DNA of 64,000 bases. Origin: an uncultured Christensenellaceae bacterium (GTDB taxonomy: Bacteria > Bacillota > Clostridia > Christensenellales > CAG-314). A model generated the notes under the pieces. The model was not told the DNA's origin. It saw only the letters and a program-made list of their open reading frames with translations, and did not search any database. The position numbers were made by a program, and so were the translations under genes. How positions within the stretch are numbered: the stretch's first letter is position 1; every line of letters begins with the position of its first letter. Shown here one piece after another: positions 32,688 through 42,080 of this stretch. The stretch lies in NCBI GenBank assembly GCA_910586905.1, contig CAJUIV010000006.1, forward strand, positions 12,554-76,553, given 5' to 3'.

Positions 32688-33702
32688 GTCAAAATTTGAA
32701 CTTGCTACTTGCTTTTTATCTACTACCGATACTAAACTTTCGAGTTACAAGTATAAATCGGAAAACAACATACGCTTGACATTCCCAGTCCGATAATAAA
32801 TATATTTAAACGCTAGGCTTCTGACTATACTATATAAATATTTATCATTCTATTATTTATAGTATTCTGTCAATACGATATAAGATAATTTAAACGGTAT
32901 TTTTCCAAACAGTCTACATAAATTCAAAAACGTTCGATTTAAACGTTCCTCAGAATGACAAAATAGTATTTCAGTAGCGACAAATTCATCCGATAAAAAA
33001 CTGAATAATCGACGGTTTATTTTGCAGTGAGCGCATCGCCTTCATTAACTATTCTATCTGTGCCACGCCGTTTTCAGTCAATAAGTCGTAAATAATTTGC
33101 GCCTCTGTAAACTTGATCTTTTCGTTGGTTATTCCGATCGAAACTTATTATATCGAGTGAAAATATATTACATGATTCTAATTTCATTAGTAGCTTTAAT
33201 ATAAGCGCGCGCTATCACAACTAACTAGTTTTCCTCCGTTTCTTCTGCACAATCTTATACCTTTTCCTATAAATTAACAAGATATTCATATCCTGAATTC
33301 AATAAATTGGATTATAAAAATTCAACTTAATATCCACATAATTTTTAACAACGCGTCTAAATTAAAATAATAAAATCTATTATTACATTTTAGGAAACTA
33401 AAAATTTACTATTAACAAATTACTTATTAAACTATATGGTGCTTTTCAGTATATTTTATCCATAATCATTTGACAGCGTATTTAATGCGCGTTTTGAATA
33501 CGTTAAAATAATTTAACAATATTTATTTTAAACGTAAAAGTTCATTAAATTTCAATTCCGTTTAAAAATTGCGCAACAGGCTCATACTATAAAAAGTAGA
33601 CACTGTTGCCTATAAGATTACAGCTAAAATACCAATAAAAAACCGGTATGGAATCGTAATTTTATATTGTTATTTAAATATTATATTTTTTAAATAATTA
33701 TG
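32688..33702. other. Gene-poor kilobase with a coding remnant
   Basis: About 1 kb of very AT-rich sequence with no intact gene. The only coding-like piece is at 33049-33144 on the minus strand, 31 codons reading VSIGITNEKIKFTEAQ then YDLLTENGVAQIE and a stop, preceded by a stop codon, so it looks like the C-terminal relic of a lost gene. A 7-bp inverted repeat GCAACAG/CTGTTGC (33573-33579 and 33603-33609) encloses a second, weaker pairing. No clear promoter-terminator pair for a small RNA was found. Confidence 0.45.
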
Positions 33703-33731
33703 TTGACTTTTAGAGACAACAGTACTATAAT
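33703..33731 (+). promoter_or_regulatory. Promoter of the cold-shock gene
   Basis: TTGACT (33703-33708) and TATAAT (33726-33731), 17-bp spacer. The resulting 5' leader is about 100 nt, in line with the long, structured leaders of csp mRNAs. Confidence 0.8.
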
Positions 33732-33836
33732 TTTATTGTAACGAATTCGGTGTGCGGTTACTGTCTTTTAACTTAATGTCTATTTGATATAACGTTTTAC
33801 TCATTCGATTACAAATTTCTTGGGAGGTACCAAAGT

Positions 33837-34046
33837 ATGACAGGTACGGTAAAATGGTTCGATTCTGGCAAGGGTTACGGATTTATTTCCAACGACGCGG
33901 GTGGCGACGACGTTTTCGTTCACTTTTCGGCAATTCAAGTAGAAGGCTTTAAAACGCTAAAAGACGGTCAAAAAGTTTCTTTCGATATTGAAGACGATAC
34001 GAAAAACGGAAAACTTCGCGCAACGAACGTACAACCCATCGAATAA
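33837..34046 (+). CDS. csp: Cold-shock protein
   Basis: A 69-residue single OB-fold RNA chaperone with RNP1 KGYGFIS and RNP2 DVFVHFS, starting MTGTVKWFDSGKGYG. It binds single-stranded RNA and prevents secondary structure at low temperature. A GGGAGGT site precedes the ATG. Single-gene unit with its own promoter and terminator. Confidence 0.96.
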   Translation: MTGTVKWFDSGKGYGFISNDAGGDDVFVHFSAIQVEGFKTLKDGQKVSFDIEDDTKNGKLRATNVQPIE

Positions 34047-34070
34047 TATATCTATAAGATACATTATTTA

Positions 34071-34100
34071 AGACGCAGAAAATTTTTCTGCGTCTTTTTA
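34071..34100 (+). terminator. Terminator of the cold-shock gene
   Basis: AGACGCAGAAAA and TTTTCTGCGTCT (12 bp) followed by TTTTTATT. Confidence 0.9.
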
Positions 34101-34166
34101 TTATTCATAGTATTATTTTTGAGTTAAAAACGATTCGGGCTGTAATAGCTCATTCAAAGTAATATT

Positions 34167-35303
34167 TCACGCATCTATTCTTTTTACAGTAAGGTATGAA
34201 TTTACGTTTGTCGAAGGCGTAAACGTTGCAGCATTGCTCGAAGAAGCCAAAAGCGTTAACACGTCGCCTGCTGACAAAGTAACGATTGCACTACCGTTTA
34301 TTATATCGTTCGTACCCGTCGAAGACAGTGCGCGCGAAATAGTAGCCGACGGAATAGCCGCACCGTTTTCAGCCACCGACAAAGTTACCGTCGACGGATT
34401 GCCGGCGATTGTTCCTGCCAGACTATAATTTACTTCATAATCTCCGCTTTCAGTGATGTTTATCGAATTTACACCGTAAGTTACGTTAGACGAAGGCATA
34501 TCGATTGCCAAAGGAACCGTTGACGGCGTTGTAGTTAAAGCAAGGGGCGTAGTAACGGTAGAATACAATCCGCCGTAAGACGACAAACCGCTTACTCCGG
34601 ACGGACCTGTAGCTCCCGTTGCGCCGGTAGGTCCGGTTGCACCCTGTATACCTTGAATACCCTGAAGCCCTTGAGGACCCGTTGCTCCGGTAGCACCGGC
34701 AGGTCCGGCGACGCCTTGTATACCTTGTGGACCGGTAGGTCCGGTTGCTCCTGTAACTCCCGTGGCACCTGTTGGTCCGGTAGGTCCAATCGGTCCTTGA
34801 ACACCCTGTATACCTTGAAGTCCTTGAGGTCCTGTCGCACCGGTTGAACCTGTAACGCCGGTTGGTCCCGTTACGCCTTGTATTCCTTGAGGTCCTGTAG
34901 GTCCGGTTACACTTGTACCCGCAGGTCCTGTTGCTCCCGTAGGACCGATAGCGCCGGCGATACCTTGCAATCCTTGAGGTCCCTGCGGTCCTGTCGCACC
35001 CGTAACGCCGGTTGGTCCCATAGGACCAATCGGCCCCTGAACACCTTGTATACCTTGAAGTCCTTGAGGACCGATAGGTCCCGTCGGACCTGTTACGCCG
35101 GGAATACCTTGTATACCGGGTATACCCTGAGGTCCTTGAAATCCTTGAGGACCTGTCGGTCCAATCGGTCCGGTCGCGCCCATAATACCTTGAGGTCCGG
35201 TATATCCGCGCGGACCTCTAGGTCCTCGTTCTATAATAACTATACGATTCGGTTGTTCGTTGTGAATACAATTACACGAACAAGGTCGTCTGCAACAACT
35301 CAT
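34167..35303 (-). CDS. BclA-like collagen-repeat protein
   Basis: A 378-residue protein in three parts: a Cys-rich N-terminus (MSCCRRPCSCNCIHNEQ), about 70 Gly-X-Y triplets (residues 27-238) rich in GPT, GPQ, GAT and GIQ with one 2-residue break at GTSVTG, and a C-terminal 140-residue beta domain like the TNF-like BclA C-terminus. Such proteins form hair-like filaments on the exosporium or spore surface. No signal peptide, as expected for mother-cell-assembled surface proteins. The ATG at 35303 follows AAGGAG by 9 nt. The promoter resembles sigma-K promoters. The threonine-rich repeats could be glycosylated. Confidence 0.88.
   Translation of the reverse strand: MSCCRRPCSCNCIHNEQPNRIVIIERGPRGPRGYTGPQGIMGATGPIGPTGPQGFQGPQGIPGIQGIPGVTGPTGPIGPQGLQGIQGVQGPIGPMGPTGVTGATGPQGPQGLQGIAGAIGPTGATGPAGTSVTGPTGPQGIQGVTGPTGVTGSTGATGPQGLQGIQGVQGPIGPTGPTGATGVTGATGPTGPQGIQGVAGPAGATGATGPQGLQGIQGIQGATGPTGATGATGPSGVSGLSSYGGLYSTVTTPLALTTTPSTVPLAIDMPSSNVTYGVNSINITESGDYEVNYSLAGTIAGNPSTVTLSVAENGAAIPSATISRALSSTGTNDIINGSAIVTLSAGDVLTLLASSSNAATFTPSTNVNSYLTVKRIDA
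34606..35225 (-). repeat. Tandem Gly-X-Y coding repeats
   Basis: DNA repeats of 9 bp and multiples encode the collagen triplets. Longer blocks recur, such as the GLQGIQGVQGPIGPTGPTG-type unit seen several times, so the region is prone to length change by recombination or slippage. Confidence 0.85.
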
Positions 35304-35345
35304 AATATCTCTCTCCTTGTACTTTTTAGGTTTTACCCCTACAAA

Positions 35346-35373
35346 CATAGTATGTTTATTGCTCTATTTACGT
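35346..35373 (-). promoter_or_regulatory. Sigma-K-like promoter of the collagen-like gene
   Basis: On the minus strand AC (35372-35373), 17 bp, then CATACTATG (35346-35354), one mismatch from the sigma-K -10 consensus and identical for eight bases to the element ahead of the 28032 gene. Confidence 0.5.
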
Positions 35374-35481
35374 TACGACGTTGCCGTTAGAATTAACTCT
35401 CTCTCGTTTATTACACCATTTGAAGAAATCAAATTGCTTAATACGTAAAAACGAAAATTATAATTTATTTTTTAAAAACGC

Positions 35482-35539
35482 TTGACATTTCAGTTATACT
35501 TGCATAAAATAATAACAGTTGAACAATTATTCAACTGTT
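35482..35539 (+). promoter_or_regulatory. Promoter and ArsR/SmtB-type operator of the metal locus
   Basis: TTGACA (35482-35487) and TAAAAT (35505-35510) with a 17-bp spacer. Immediately downstream, over the start site, is a perfect 10-bp inverted repeat AACAGTTGAA/TTCAACTGTT separated by 6 bp (35514-35539). Its TTGAA-N6-TTCAA core resembles CadC/ZiaR-type operators. Confidence 0.85.
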
Positions 35540-35554
35540 TCAAGGAGATAGATT

Positions 35555-35911
35555 ATGGAAGAAAAAGACTTTTGCTGCGAACAAAAACACGTACACGACG
35601 AAATCTGCGAACAAGTGTGCGTAGATATGCCCGACGACGATACCTTATTCGACGTAGCGGAATTATTTAAAATTTTCGGAGACTCTACCCGTATAAGGAT
35701 TCTTTCCGCACTCACCAAAGCCGAAATGTGCGTTTGCGATATAGGTTCCGTTTTAAATATGACTAAATCGGCTGTTTCGCATCAACTTAGAATACTTCGC
35801 CAAGCAAAACTTGTTAAGAATCGCCGACAGGGGAAAGAAATATTTTATAGTTTAGACGACGACCACGTTTTAAGCATAATAAATCTTGCTGTCGAACACG
35901 TCGTAGAATAG
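35555..35911 (+). CDS. ArsR/SmtB-family metal sensor, CadC-like
   Basis: A 118-residue winged-helix repressor that should leave DNA when it binds Cd, Pb or Zn. Two metal sites are visible: an alpha-3N site (CVCD in the helix, with N-terminal CCEQKHVHDEICEQVC) and an alpha-5 site at the C-terminus (DDDHVLSIINLAVEHVVE, the D-x-H...H..E pattern). The DNA-reading helix is MTKSAVSHQLRILR. Having both sites is the pattern of CadC-like sensors. It precedes an HMA protein and a P-type ATPase, its likely targets. Confidence 0.93.
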   Translation: MEEKDFCCEQKHVHDEICEQVCVDMPDDDTLFDVAELFKIFGDSTRIRILSALTKAEMCVCDIGSVLNMTKSAVSHQLRILRQAKLVKNRRQGKEIFYSLDDDHVLSIINLAVEHVVE

Positions 35912-36201
35912 AAAATATTATTTCACAATTATAACGTAAAACAACAGCGTTAGTTTTAAAAATACAGTTAGTCGTTTTACGATGTAATCAAATCCGATTA
36001 GTGTCAGTTAAACTTATTTGTTTAACAATATCGTACAGAATGAAGTTTTATCAAAACAACCACTTTAAAGCGTGATACGATACAATTTAAACCGAGAACA
36101 CTCAGTTAATAACTTAATTATAAAAAAACAAAAGCGATAAATTATATTAAATTTACCGAATCAAGATTAAAAAACCGCAAGTATAACGAAAGGAGTAAAA
36201 T
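35912..36201 (+). other. Spacer between the sensor gene and the HMA gene
   Basis: About 290 AT-rich bases without a gene. GTTAAAC and GTTTAAC (36007-36013 and 36020-36026) form an inverted repeat loosely similar to the 35514 operator. At 36069-36086 lies AGCGTGATACGATACAAT, one of three related intergenic sequences in the window (also 42197 and 53386). No convincing promoter is seen. Confidence 0.4.
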
Positions 36202-36420
36202 ATGAGAAAAATAATCGCATTACAAGATTTGGACTGCGCTGACTGCGCGGCAAAAATGGAGAACGCTATAAACAAAATCGACGGAGTGCTTTCTGCTTCG
36301 GTTAACTTTATGACTCAAAAAATCATATTGGACATTAAGGACGACAACGCTACCGACACTTTAAAACAAATAAAATCGGTTTGTAAAAAAATCGAACCGG
36401 ACTGTATATTAAAAATTTAA
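36202..36420 (+). CDS. Heavy-metal-associated (HMA) domain protein
   Basis: A 72-residue stand-alone HMA domain with the metal site DLDCADCAAKMENAI (C12 and C15). The ferredoxin-like beta-alpha-beta fold is clear from length and pattern. It lies 9 nt before the P-type ATPase, which lacks its own N-terminal HMA domain, so the pair looks like a split metal-binding domain and pump. A GAAAGGAG site precedes the ATG. The acidic D before the first Cys is typical of Zn/Cd rather than Cu domains. Confidence 0.9.
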   Translation: MRKIIALQDLDCADCAAKMENAINKIDGVLSASVNFMTQKIILDIKDDNATDTLKQIKSVCKKIEPDCILKI

Positions 36421-36429
36421 GGTGTATAT

Positions 36430-38298
36430 ATGTCTAAAAATAAAAAAGCGCTAATTCGCATTATAGTATCTTTATGTGTCGTTATAGTTACCGTTGTTCT
36501 CAAATACACTATTTCCGAAAGTATATCTTGGTTTAAGTGGTTAGAATTGGGCTTATCTCTAGCGGCATATTTTACCGTTGGCTACGACGTATTATGGAAA
36601 GCAATAACGAATATCGTTAGGGGAAAAATATTCGACGAACACTTTTTGATGACGATTGCCACGATAGGCGCGTTTGCAATAGGAGAATATGTCGACGCAA
36701 CTGCAGTTATGCTTTTGTATCAAATAGGAGAATTATTCCAACGTTACGCCGTCGGGAAAAGCAGAAAAAGCATTGCAGAACTTATGGATATTCGACCCGA
36801 AGAAGCCACGGTAATCCGCGACGATCTCGAAATCAAAGTTCATCCGTCTGAAATAGAAATAGGCGAAACTATTTTGATAAAAGCAGGTGAAAAAATACCT
36901 CTCGACGGCGAAATCATTAAAGGCGAATGCAGTTTGGATACCTCCGCAATGACGGGTGAAAGCTTGCCCAGAAAAGCCTCAATCGGACAAACGGTCGTAT
37001 CGGGATGTTTAAATTTAGACGGTACGATTTTCATCAAAACCACTTCAACATACGACGACAGTACGGTTGCAAAAGTACTGGATTTAGTAGAAAACGCTAC
37101 CAGCAAAAAATCTCCTGCAGAAAATTTTATAACAAAATTCAGTCGATACTATACGCCGATTGTCGTTGCGCTCGCCGTAATACTCGCCGTTGTTCCGCCG
37201 ATGTTCGAAGGTATTTCCGTAGGAACGGTTTGGCTGAAGTGGATGCGCCGCGCAATGATGTTTTTATTCGTATCATGCCCGTGCGCTTTGGTAATATCAA
37301 TACCTTTGGGCTTTTTCGGCGGTATAGCTTGCGCAAGTAAAAACGGGATTCTTGTAAAAGGCAGCAACTACTTAGAATTGTTAGCTAAAAGCAAAATTAT
37401 CGCTTTTGACAAAACGGGAACTTTAACCAAGGGAAATTTTGCGGTTACTCAAGTCGTACCCGAAAATAAACGAGAAGAAATACTTTCGCTTGCAGCTTTG
37501 GCAGAACAATACAGCAATCACCCAATCGCAATTTCCATTTGCCGCGAACGGAAAGCAGATATGTCAGCACAAGTACAGGAAATAGCCGGACACGGCGTAA
37601 AAGCCGTTGTAAACGGTTCCGTTATTTTGTGCGGAAACGATAAACTGATGAACGATTACGATATTGAATTTTCACCTATTAGCGACGGTACGGTCGTCTA
37701 CGTTGCTCAGGACGGTCGTTTCGTAGGTTCCATACAAATAAGCGACCAAATAAAAGAAGACTCTCACGAGGCTATTGCCGAGTTGAAAAAAGCCGGAGTA
37801 ACGACTGTGATGCTAACGGGAGACAACAATATTACCGCGCAAGAGATAGCCGTTAAACTTAACGTTGACAAGTATTATTCCGAACTTTTACCTCAAGATA
37901 AAGTTACAAAACTGAACGAATTGAAACAAAACGAAAAAGTAGCGTTCGTAGGAGACGGAATAAACGACGCTCCGGTTCTCGCCACAGCGGACGTCGGAAT
38001 AGCTATGGGAGCTATGGGCAGCGACGTAGCGATAGAAGCAGCCGACATCGTACTTATGCAAGATAACCCTGCTTCCGTTCCGCTTGCCAAACGAATAGCG
38101 AAAAGCACTTTGAAAATAGTTACGGAAAATATCGTTTTATCCATTGCCATAAAATTTGCAGTTTTGATTTTATCCGCAATCGGATTATTGGACAAAATAG
38201 CGTTCGGCATGATTATCGCTATATTGGCAGACGTAGGCGTTTGTGTGATTGCAATATTAAATTCGATGCGCACAATGTTTATAAAGAAACGGAAATAA
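36430..38298 (+). CDS. cadA: Zn/Cd/Pb-exporting P1B-type ATPase
   Basis: A 622-residue heavy-metal efflux pump. Motifs: actuator TGES near 175, metal-site C283-P-C285 in SCPCALVISIP, phosphorylation site D327-K-T-G-T, the HP motif in SNHPIA, and hinge VGDGINDAPVL. The CPC-ALVIS(I)P form and the HMA partner point to the Zn/Cd group (P1B-2) rather than copper. Eight membrane segments expected. Controlled by the ArsR-type regulator upstream. Confidence 0.94.
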   Translation: MSKNKKALIRIIVSLCVVIVTVVLKYTISESISWFKWLELGLSLAAYFTVGYDVLWKAITNIVRGKIFDEHFLMTIATIGAFAIGEYVDATAVMLLYQIGELFQRYAVGKSRKSIAELMDIRPEEATVIRDDLEIKVHPSEIEIGETILIKAGEKIPLDGEIIKGECSLDTSAMTGESLPRKASIGQTVVSGCLNLDGTIFIKTTSTYDDSTVAKVLDLVENATSKKSPAENFITKFSRYYTPIVVALAVILAVVPPMFEGISVGTVWLKWMRRAMMFLFVSCPCALVISIPLGFFGGIACASKNGILVKGSNYLELLAKSKIIAFDKTGTLTKGNFAVTQVVPENKREEILSLAALAEQYSNHPIAISICRERKADMSAQVQEIAGHGVKAVVNGSVILCGNDKLMNDYDIEFSPISDGTVVYVAQDGRFVGSIQISDQIKEDSHEAIAELKKAGVTTVMLTGDNNITAQEIAVKLNVDKYYSELLPQDKVTKLNELKQNEKVAFVGDGINDAPVLATADVGIAMGAMGSDVAIEAADIVLMQDNPASVPLAKRIAKSTLKIVTENIVLSIAIKFAVLILSAIGLLDKIAFGMIIAILADVGVCVIAILNSMRTMFIKKRK

Positions 38299-38326
38299 TA
38301 AGATAATCTCGTTAATAGCTTAAAAT

Positions 38327-38354
38327 AAAATCTCCTGTTTTTACAGGAGATTTT
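38327..38354 (+). terminator. Terminator of the metal-efflux operon
   Basis: AAAATCTCCTG and CAGGAGATTTT (11 bp) around a 6-nt loop; the AT-rich ends make it usable in both directions between this operon and the convergent ABC genes. Confidence 0.85.
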
Positions 38355-38422
38355 CGATTTATAAAATTCCAGGATAATTACCAATACATAATTGATACTT
38401 CTACTTGTTAAAAATCACACTT

Positions 38423-40306
38423 TCAGCTCTTAATCAACCTTTCTTTGTTATATTGTAAATTGTATAATTCGTAGTATCGTCCCTTATTAGCCAATAGCTC
38501 TTTGTGATTTCCTTGTTCTATAATTCTTCCTCCGTCAAGCACCAATATTTTATCAGCGTGCTGAATTGTCGATAATCTATGCGCAACAATAAGCATAGTT
38601 CCGACGTTCATAAGTTTATGCAAGCTATCCTGAATAAGAATTTCCGTTTCGGTATCGATATTTGCTGTTGCCTCGTCAAGAATCATTACTTCCGGTTTAT
38701 GAATTATTGTGCGAGCAAACGACAATAACTGACGCTGTCCTGCGGAAAAATTGTTGCCGCGTTCGCGCACTTCTTCGTCTAAACCTCCGTCCAACCTATT
38801 TATGAATTTGTACGCGTTAACGTATTTACAAGCTTCTATTATCTGTTCGTCGTCAAATTCGTCGCGCAAAACTATATTACTGCGAATTGTTCCGGAAAAT
38901 AAAAACACATCCTGCAGCATCTGTCCGAAATGTTTACGAAGCGAAGCAATTTTGAGATGCTTGATGTTTACGCCGTCAAGCAAAATTTCTCCTTTTTGAA
39001 TATCGTAGTTGCGACACAGCAAAGATAAAATCGTCGTTTTGCCGCTACCCGTAGAGCCGACGAAAGCAACCGTATCGTTAGCGTTTACGTGAAAACTTAC
39101 GTCTTTTAAAATCCACTCGTTTTCATCATAAGCAAACCAAACGTTTTTGAATTCTATTTCTCCTTTAACTTCCTCAAGTTCAATCGCGTCAGGCTCGTCC
39201 ACCACTTTAGGTTCTATATCCAAAACCGTGAATATTTTCTCCGCTGACGCAAAAGCAGATTGCAACCGATGAAACTGTTCCGCCAAACTTTGTATGGGAT
39301 TGAAAAAACGCGAAATAAACATATAAAATGCTACTATAACTTCGCTTGTTACTATCTGTCCCAAAAAGTTGATATCGTCTAAATATCCTACGGAACCAAG
39401 AAAAAACAGACATAGTACCGATGAAATATACAGCATATATACAAGAGGACGAAAAACGCTGAAAACAAAAATCTGACTGCGCTGCGCTTTATACAATGTT
39501 TCGTTTTTTTCCTCAAATTCATCGATTTTACGCTGTTGACGATTAAAAATCTGCGTTAATTTCATACCGGACAAATTTTCTGATAAAAACGTGTTAATGT
39601 CCGTGGTACTGTTTTTAACGCGCCGATAAGCTTTTCGAGAAAATTTACGGAATATCACGGTAAATAACACGATAAAAGGCACGAAGCATAACACCATTAA
39701 AGTCAACATATAGTTTACGCATAACATAGCCACAAGTACGCCCACTATCACAAAACAATTTTGAATCAAGTTTACAAGCAAGCCCGTAAACATCATAGAT
39801 ATTGCGTTCGTGTCGTTTGTCGTGCGAGTAACCAATTTACCGACGGGAATTTGGGAAAGCTGCGCATGAGATAGCTTTTCTATATGCTCGAACACGTCTT
39901 CGCGTAATTTAGACACTATTTTTTGACCTGTTTTTTGTAAAACGATAGATTGTACGTACGTACAAACAAGCGATACAACCAATACGGCGGCGTAAACCCC
40001 CACTCGCCATAATACGTTTATAAGCTCGAAATCTTTTTTTATAATTGCCTCGATATCCGATACCAAAATCGGAGATAGGATACTGTACGATACGGAAACA
40101 ATCATCACGAAGCCGACCAAAACAAAATTTCTCCAATACGGTTTCGCATATTTAAGCAAGCGTTTAAACAGTTCGCCGTCTTTAATATTACGGTCGAAGC
40201 CCATAGACTCTTTTTTATCTTTTATCAACGCAAATACAAGTATAAGCACTGCCGATATGGTTCCCAAAATTGCGCCGACGATTAAAAGCGGGAGATAATC
40301 TTTCAT
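38423..40306 (-). CDS. ABC exporter half-transporter, catalytically complete Walker B
   Basis: A 627-residue type-IV ABC exporter: an extra N-terminal membrane helix (about 4-28), six core membrane helices (to about 355), then the nucleotide-binding domain with Walker A VGSTGSGKTT, a variant signature FSAGQRQ, and Walker B VMILDEAT with the catalytic Glu. It follows the partner gene by one base. Combined with the partner's degenerate Walker B and canonical signature, the pair should have one working and one degenerate ATP site, as in BmrCD or LmrCD. Substrate unknown; lipids or drugs are possible. Confidence 0.92.
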   Translation of the reverse strand: MKDYLPLLIVGAILGTISAVLILVFALIKDKKESMGFDRNIKDGELFKRLLKYAKPYWRNFVLVGFVMIVSVSYSILSPILVSDIEAIIKKDFELINVLWRVGVYAAVLVVSLVCTYVQSIVLQKTGQKIVSKLREDVFEHIEKLSHAQLSQIPVGKLVTRTTNDTNAISMMFTGLLVNLIQNCFVIVGVLVAMLCVNYMLTLMVLCFVPFIVLFTVIFRKFSRKAYRRVKNSTTDINTFLSENLSGMKLTQIFNRQQRKIDEFEEKNETLYKAQRSQIFVFSVFRPLVYMLYISSVLCLFFLGSVGYLDDINFLGQIVTSEVIVAFYMFISRFFNPIQSLAEQFHRLQSAFASAEKIFTVLDIEPKVVDEPDAIELEEVKGEIEFKNVWFAYDENEWILKDVSFHVNANDTVAFVGSTGSGKTTILSLLCRNYDIQKGEILLDGVNIKHLKIASLRKHFGQMLQDVFLFSGTIRSNIVLRDEFDDEQIIEACKYVNAYKFINRLDGGLDEEVRERGNNFSAGQRQLLSFARTIIHKPEVMILDEATANIDTETEILIQDSLHKLMNVGTMLIVAHRLSTIQHADKILVLDGGRIIEQGNHKELLANKGRYYELYNLQYNKERLIKS

Positions 40307-40307
40307 A

Positions 40308-42080
40308 CTAAATACCTTCCTCGTCTTCTAATTTTTGAAGAGCAACCATATTTCGATAATCCGAACAACGAACAAGCAACTGTTCGTGAGAACCCACGTC
40401 GATTACTTTACCGCCGTCCATGTAAATTATTTTATCTAAATTTCGAACGGTTGAAATTCGATGAGCAATCAAAATGGTAGTTTTTCCTTCTCGTATGCGT
40501 TTTAAATTTTCTAATATTTTACGTTCGGTATCGGTATCGACCGCCGAAACAGAATCGTCCATTATCAATATAGAAGAATTTTTCATCAAAGCTCGAGCAA
40601 TAGAAATACGCTGCTTTTGTCCGCCGGATACCGTTACGCCGCGTTCGCCGAGTACCGTTTCGTAACCGTTAACAAATCCTCGGATATTACCGTCTATATC
40701 TGACGTTTCGGCAGCGCGTTCAATCTGCGCAAAATCTAACGTATCGGAAGAAAACGCAATGTTTTTAGCTATTGTGTCGGAAAACAAAAAATTGTCTTGA
40801 GGTACGTACGCGCAAAAATTACGCAAACTGTTTATTTTTATTTCGTTGATGTCCTTTCCGTCTATAAATATCGTACCGTCTTCAACATTGTAACAACGTA
40901 ATATCAAATCGGCGAGAGTGGTTTTTCCGCAACCCGTTTTACCTACAATGCCGACGCTTTCGCCTGCATCGATAGTAAAAGAAACGTCCGTAAGCGAATC
41001 AATATTTGCGGAGGGATACCGAAAAGTTAAACGATTAAATCTAATACTGCCTTTTAAATCGTCAATATCGCTTGCCTTAGACTTATCCGTTACATCAGGT
41101 TCAGCATTCAAAAATTCCGACACGCGTTTTAAAGAAGCTTTACCGCGCGAAGACATATCGATAAGCTCGGTTATAGCCATTACAGGCCACACGATGGCGT
41201 TGAAATAGCCTATAAACTCCATAAGTTGTCCGGCGTTAAACGTCCCTATGTAAACTAGATACGAGCCGTATCCTAAAACTATACAAATAACAGACTCTAC
41301 GAACAAATTAACGAATACGTGGAGAAGCATACTCATTTTTGTATACGCTATGTTTGCGTTTTCGTTCTTTTTATTTAGTCTTTTAAAAGCCCATAATTCC
41401 TTAAACTCTTTGACAAACGCTTTTATTACGGCAATTCCCGAATAGCTTTCCTGCGCGAAATCAGACAAATCCGAAAAAGCCGCTTGACGTGCGTCCCATT
41501 TCATCGTCATATACTTTCCAACGATAATACCGACAACTAACATAAGAACCATAGGAATGAGAGAAAATAATGTCATTTTCCAATCCATTCGGAACATTTT
41601 ATAAAGCGACATTCCTCCCATAAATACCGCGTCGAACGTCATCATAACTCCGCTGCCGAAACAATCTTGAACGGTTTCCAAATCGTTAGTAAAAAGCGAC
41701 ATCATATTGCCGACCTTATTGACGGAATAAAATTCGCACGATAAATCTTTTGAACGACTAAACATCCGTCCACGTAAATCTTTTTCTACTTTATAACCGG
41801 CACCGAATAAGCAAATACGCCACAAAAATCTACCTACAATAAGCACCGATATAACAATAAACATAGGAACGCATACTTCGCTCCACAATAAATACTTATC
41901 AAAAATCCGCTTTACTCCGTCGATTTTAACGTAGCCGTTGTTTATACCGTTTATAACTATTCTGTATAATTCAGGTATGATAAGCTGTACGTAATCTACG
42001 GCAATAAGGGCAATGATACCTAAAAGTAACATATACGCATATTTAAAATAATACTTATTTAAATGTTTGCCGAAAATCAT
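40308..42080 (-). CDS. ABC exporter half-transporter with degenerate ATP site
   Basis: A 590-residue partner exporter: six membrane helices (about 14-320), Walker A VGKTGCGKTT, canonical signature VSGGQKQRIS, and Walker B ILIMDDSVSAVD, in which the catalytic Glu is replaced by Asp. This is the usual mark of the non-hydrolytic half in heterodimeric multidrug-type exporters. A GGGAG site lies 6 nt before the ATG. First gene of the two-gene operon. Confidence 0.92.
   Translation of the reverse strand: MIFGKHLNKYYFKYAYMLLLGIIALIAVDYVQLIIPELYRIVINGINNGYVKIDGVKRIFDKYLLWSEVCVPMFIVISVLIVGRFLWRICLFGAGYKVEKDLRGRMFSRSKDLSCEFYSVNKVGNMMSLFTNDLETVQDCFGSGVMMTFDAVFMGGMSLYKMFRMDWKMTLFSLIPMVLMLVVGIIVGKYMTMKWDARQAAFSDLSDFAQESYSGIAVIKAFVKEFKELWAFKRLNKKNENANIAYTKMSMLLHVFVNLFVESVICIVLGYGSYLVYIGTFNAGQLMEFIGYFNAIVWPVMAITELIDMSSRGKASLKRVSEFLNAEPDVTDKSKASDIDDLKGSIRFNRLTFRYPSANIDSLTDVSFTIDAGESVGIVGKTGCGKTTLADLILRCYNVEDGTIFIDGKDINEIKINSLRNFCAYVPQDNFLFSDTIAKNIAFSSDTLDFAQIERAAETSDIDGNIRGFVNGYETVLGERGVTVSGGQKQRISIARALMKNSSILIMDDSVSAVDTDTERKILENLKRIREGKTTILIAHRISTVRNLDKIIYMDGGKVIDVGSHEQLLVRCSDYRNMVALQKLEDEEGI

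Noticed and set aside
32760..32800. Promoter for a small RNA in the gene-poor interval (TTGACA near 32776)
   Set aside because: No acceptable -10 at 16-18 bp and no terminator downstream.
34653..35390. Plus-strand ORFs opposite the collagen-like gene
   Set aside because: They are Arg/Ser/Thr/Leu-rich antisense reads of the Gly-X-Y repeats and have no independent signals.
36007..36026. Second ArsR-type operator before the HMA gene
   Set aside because: The inverted repeat GTTAAAC/GTTTAAC is weaker than the 35514 site and no promoter is positioned next to it.
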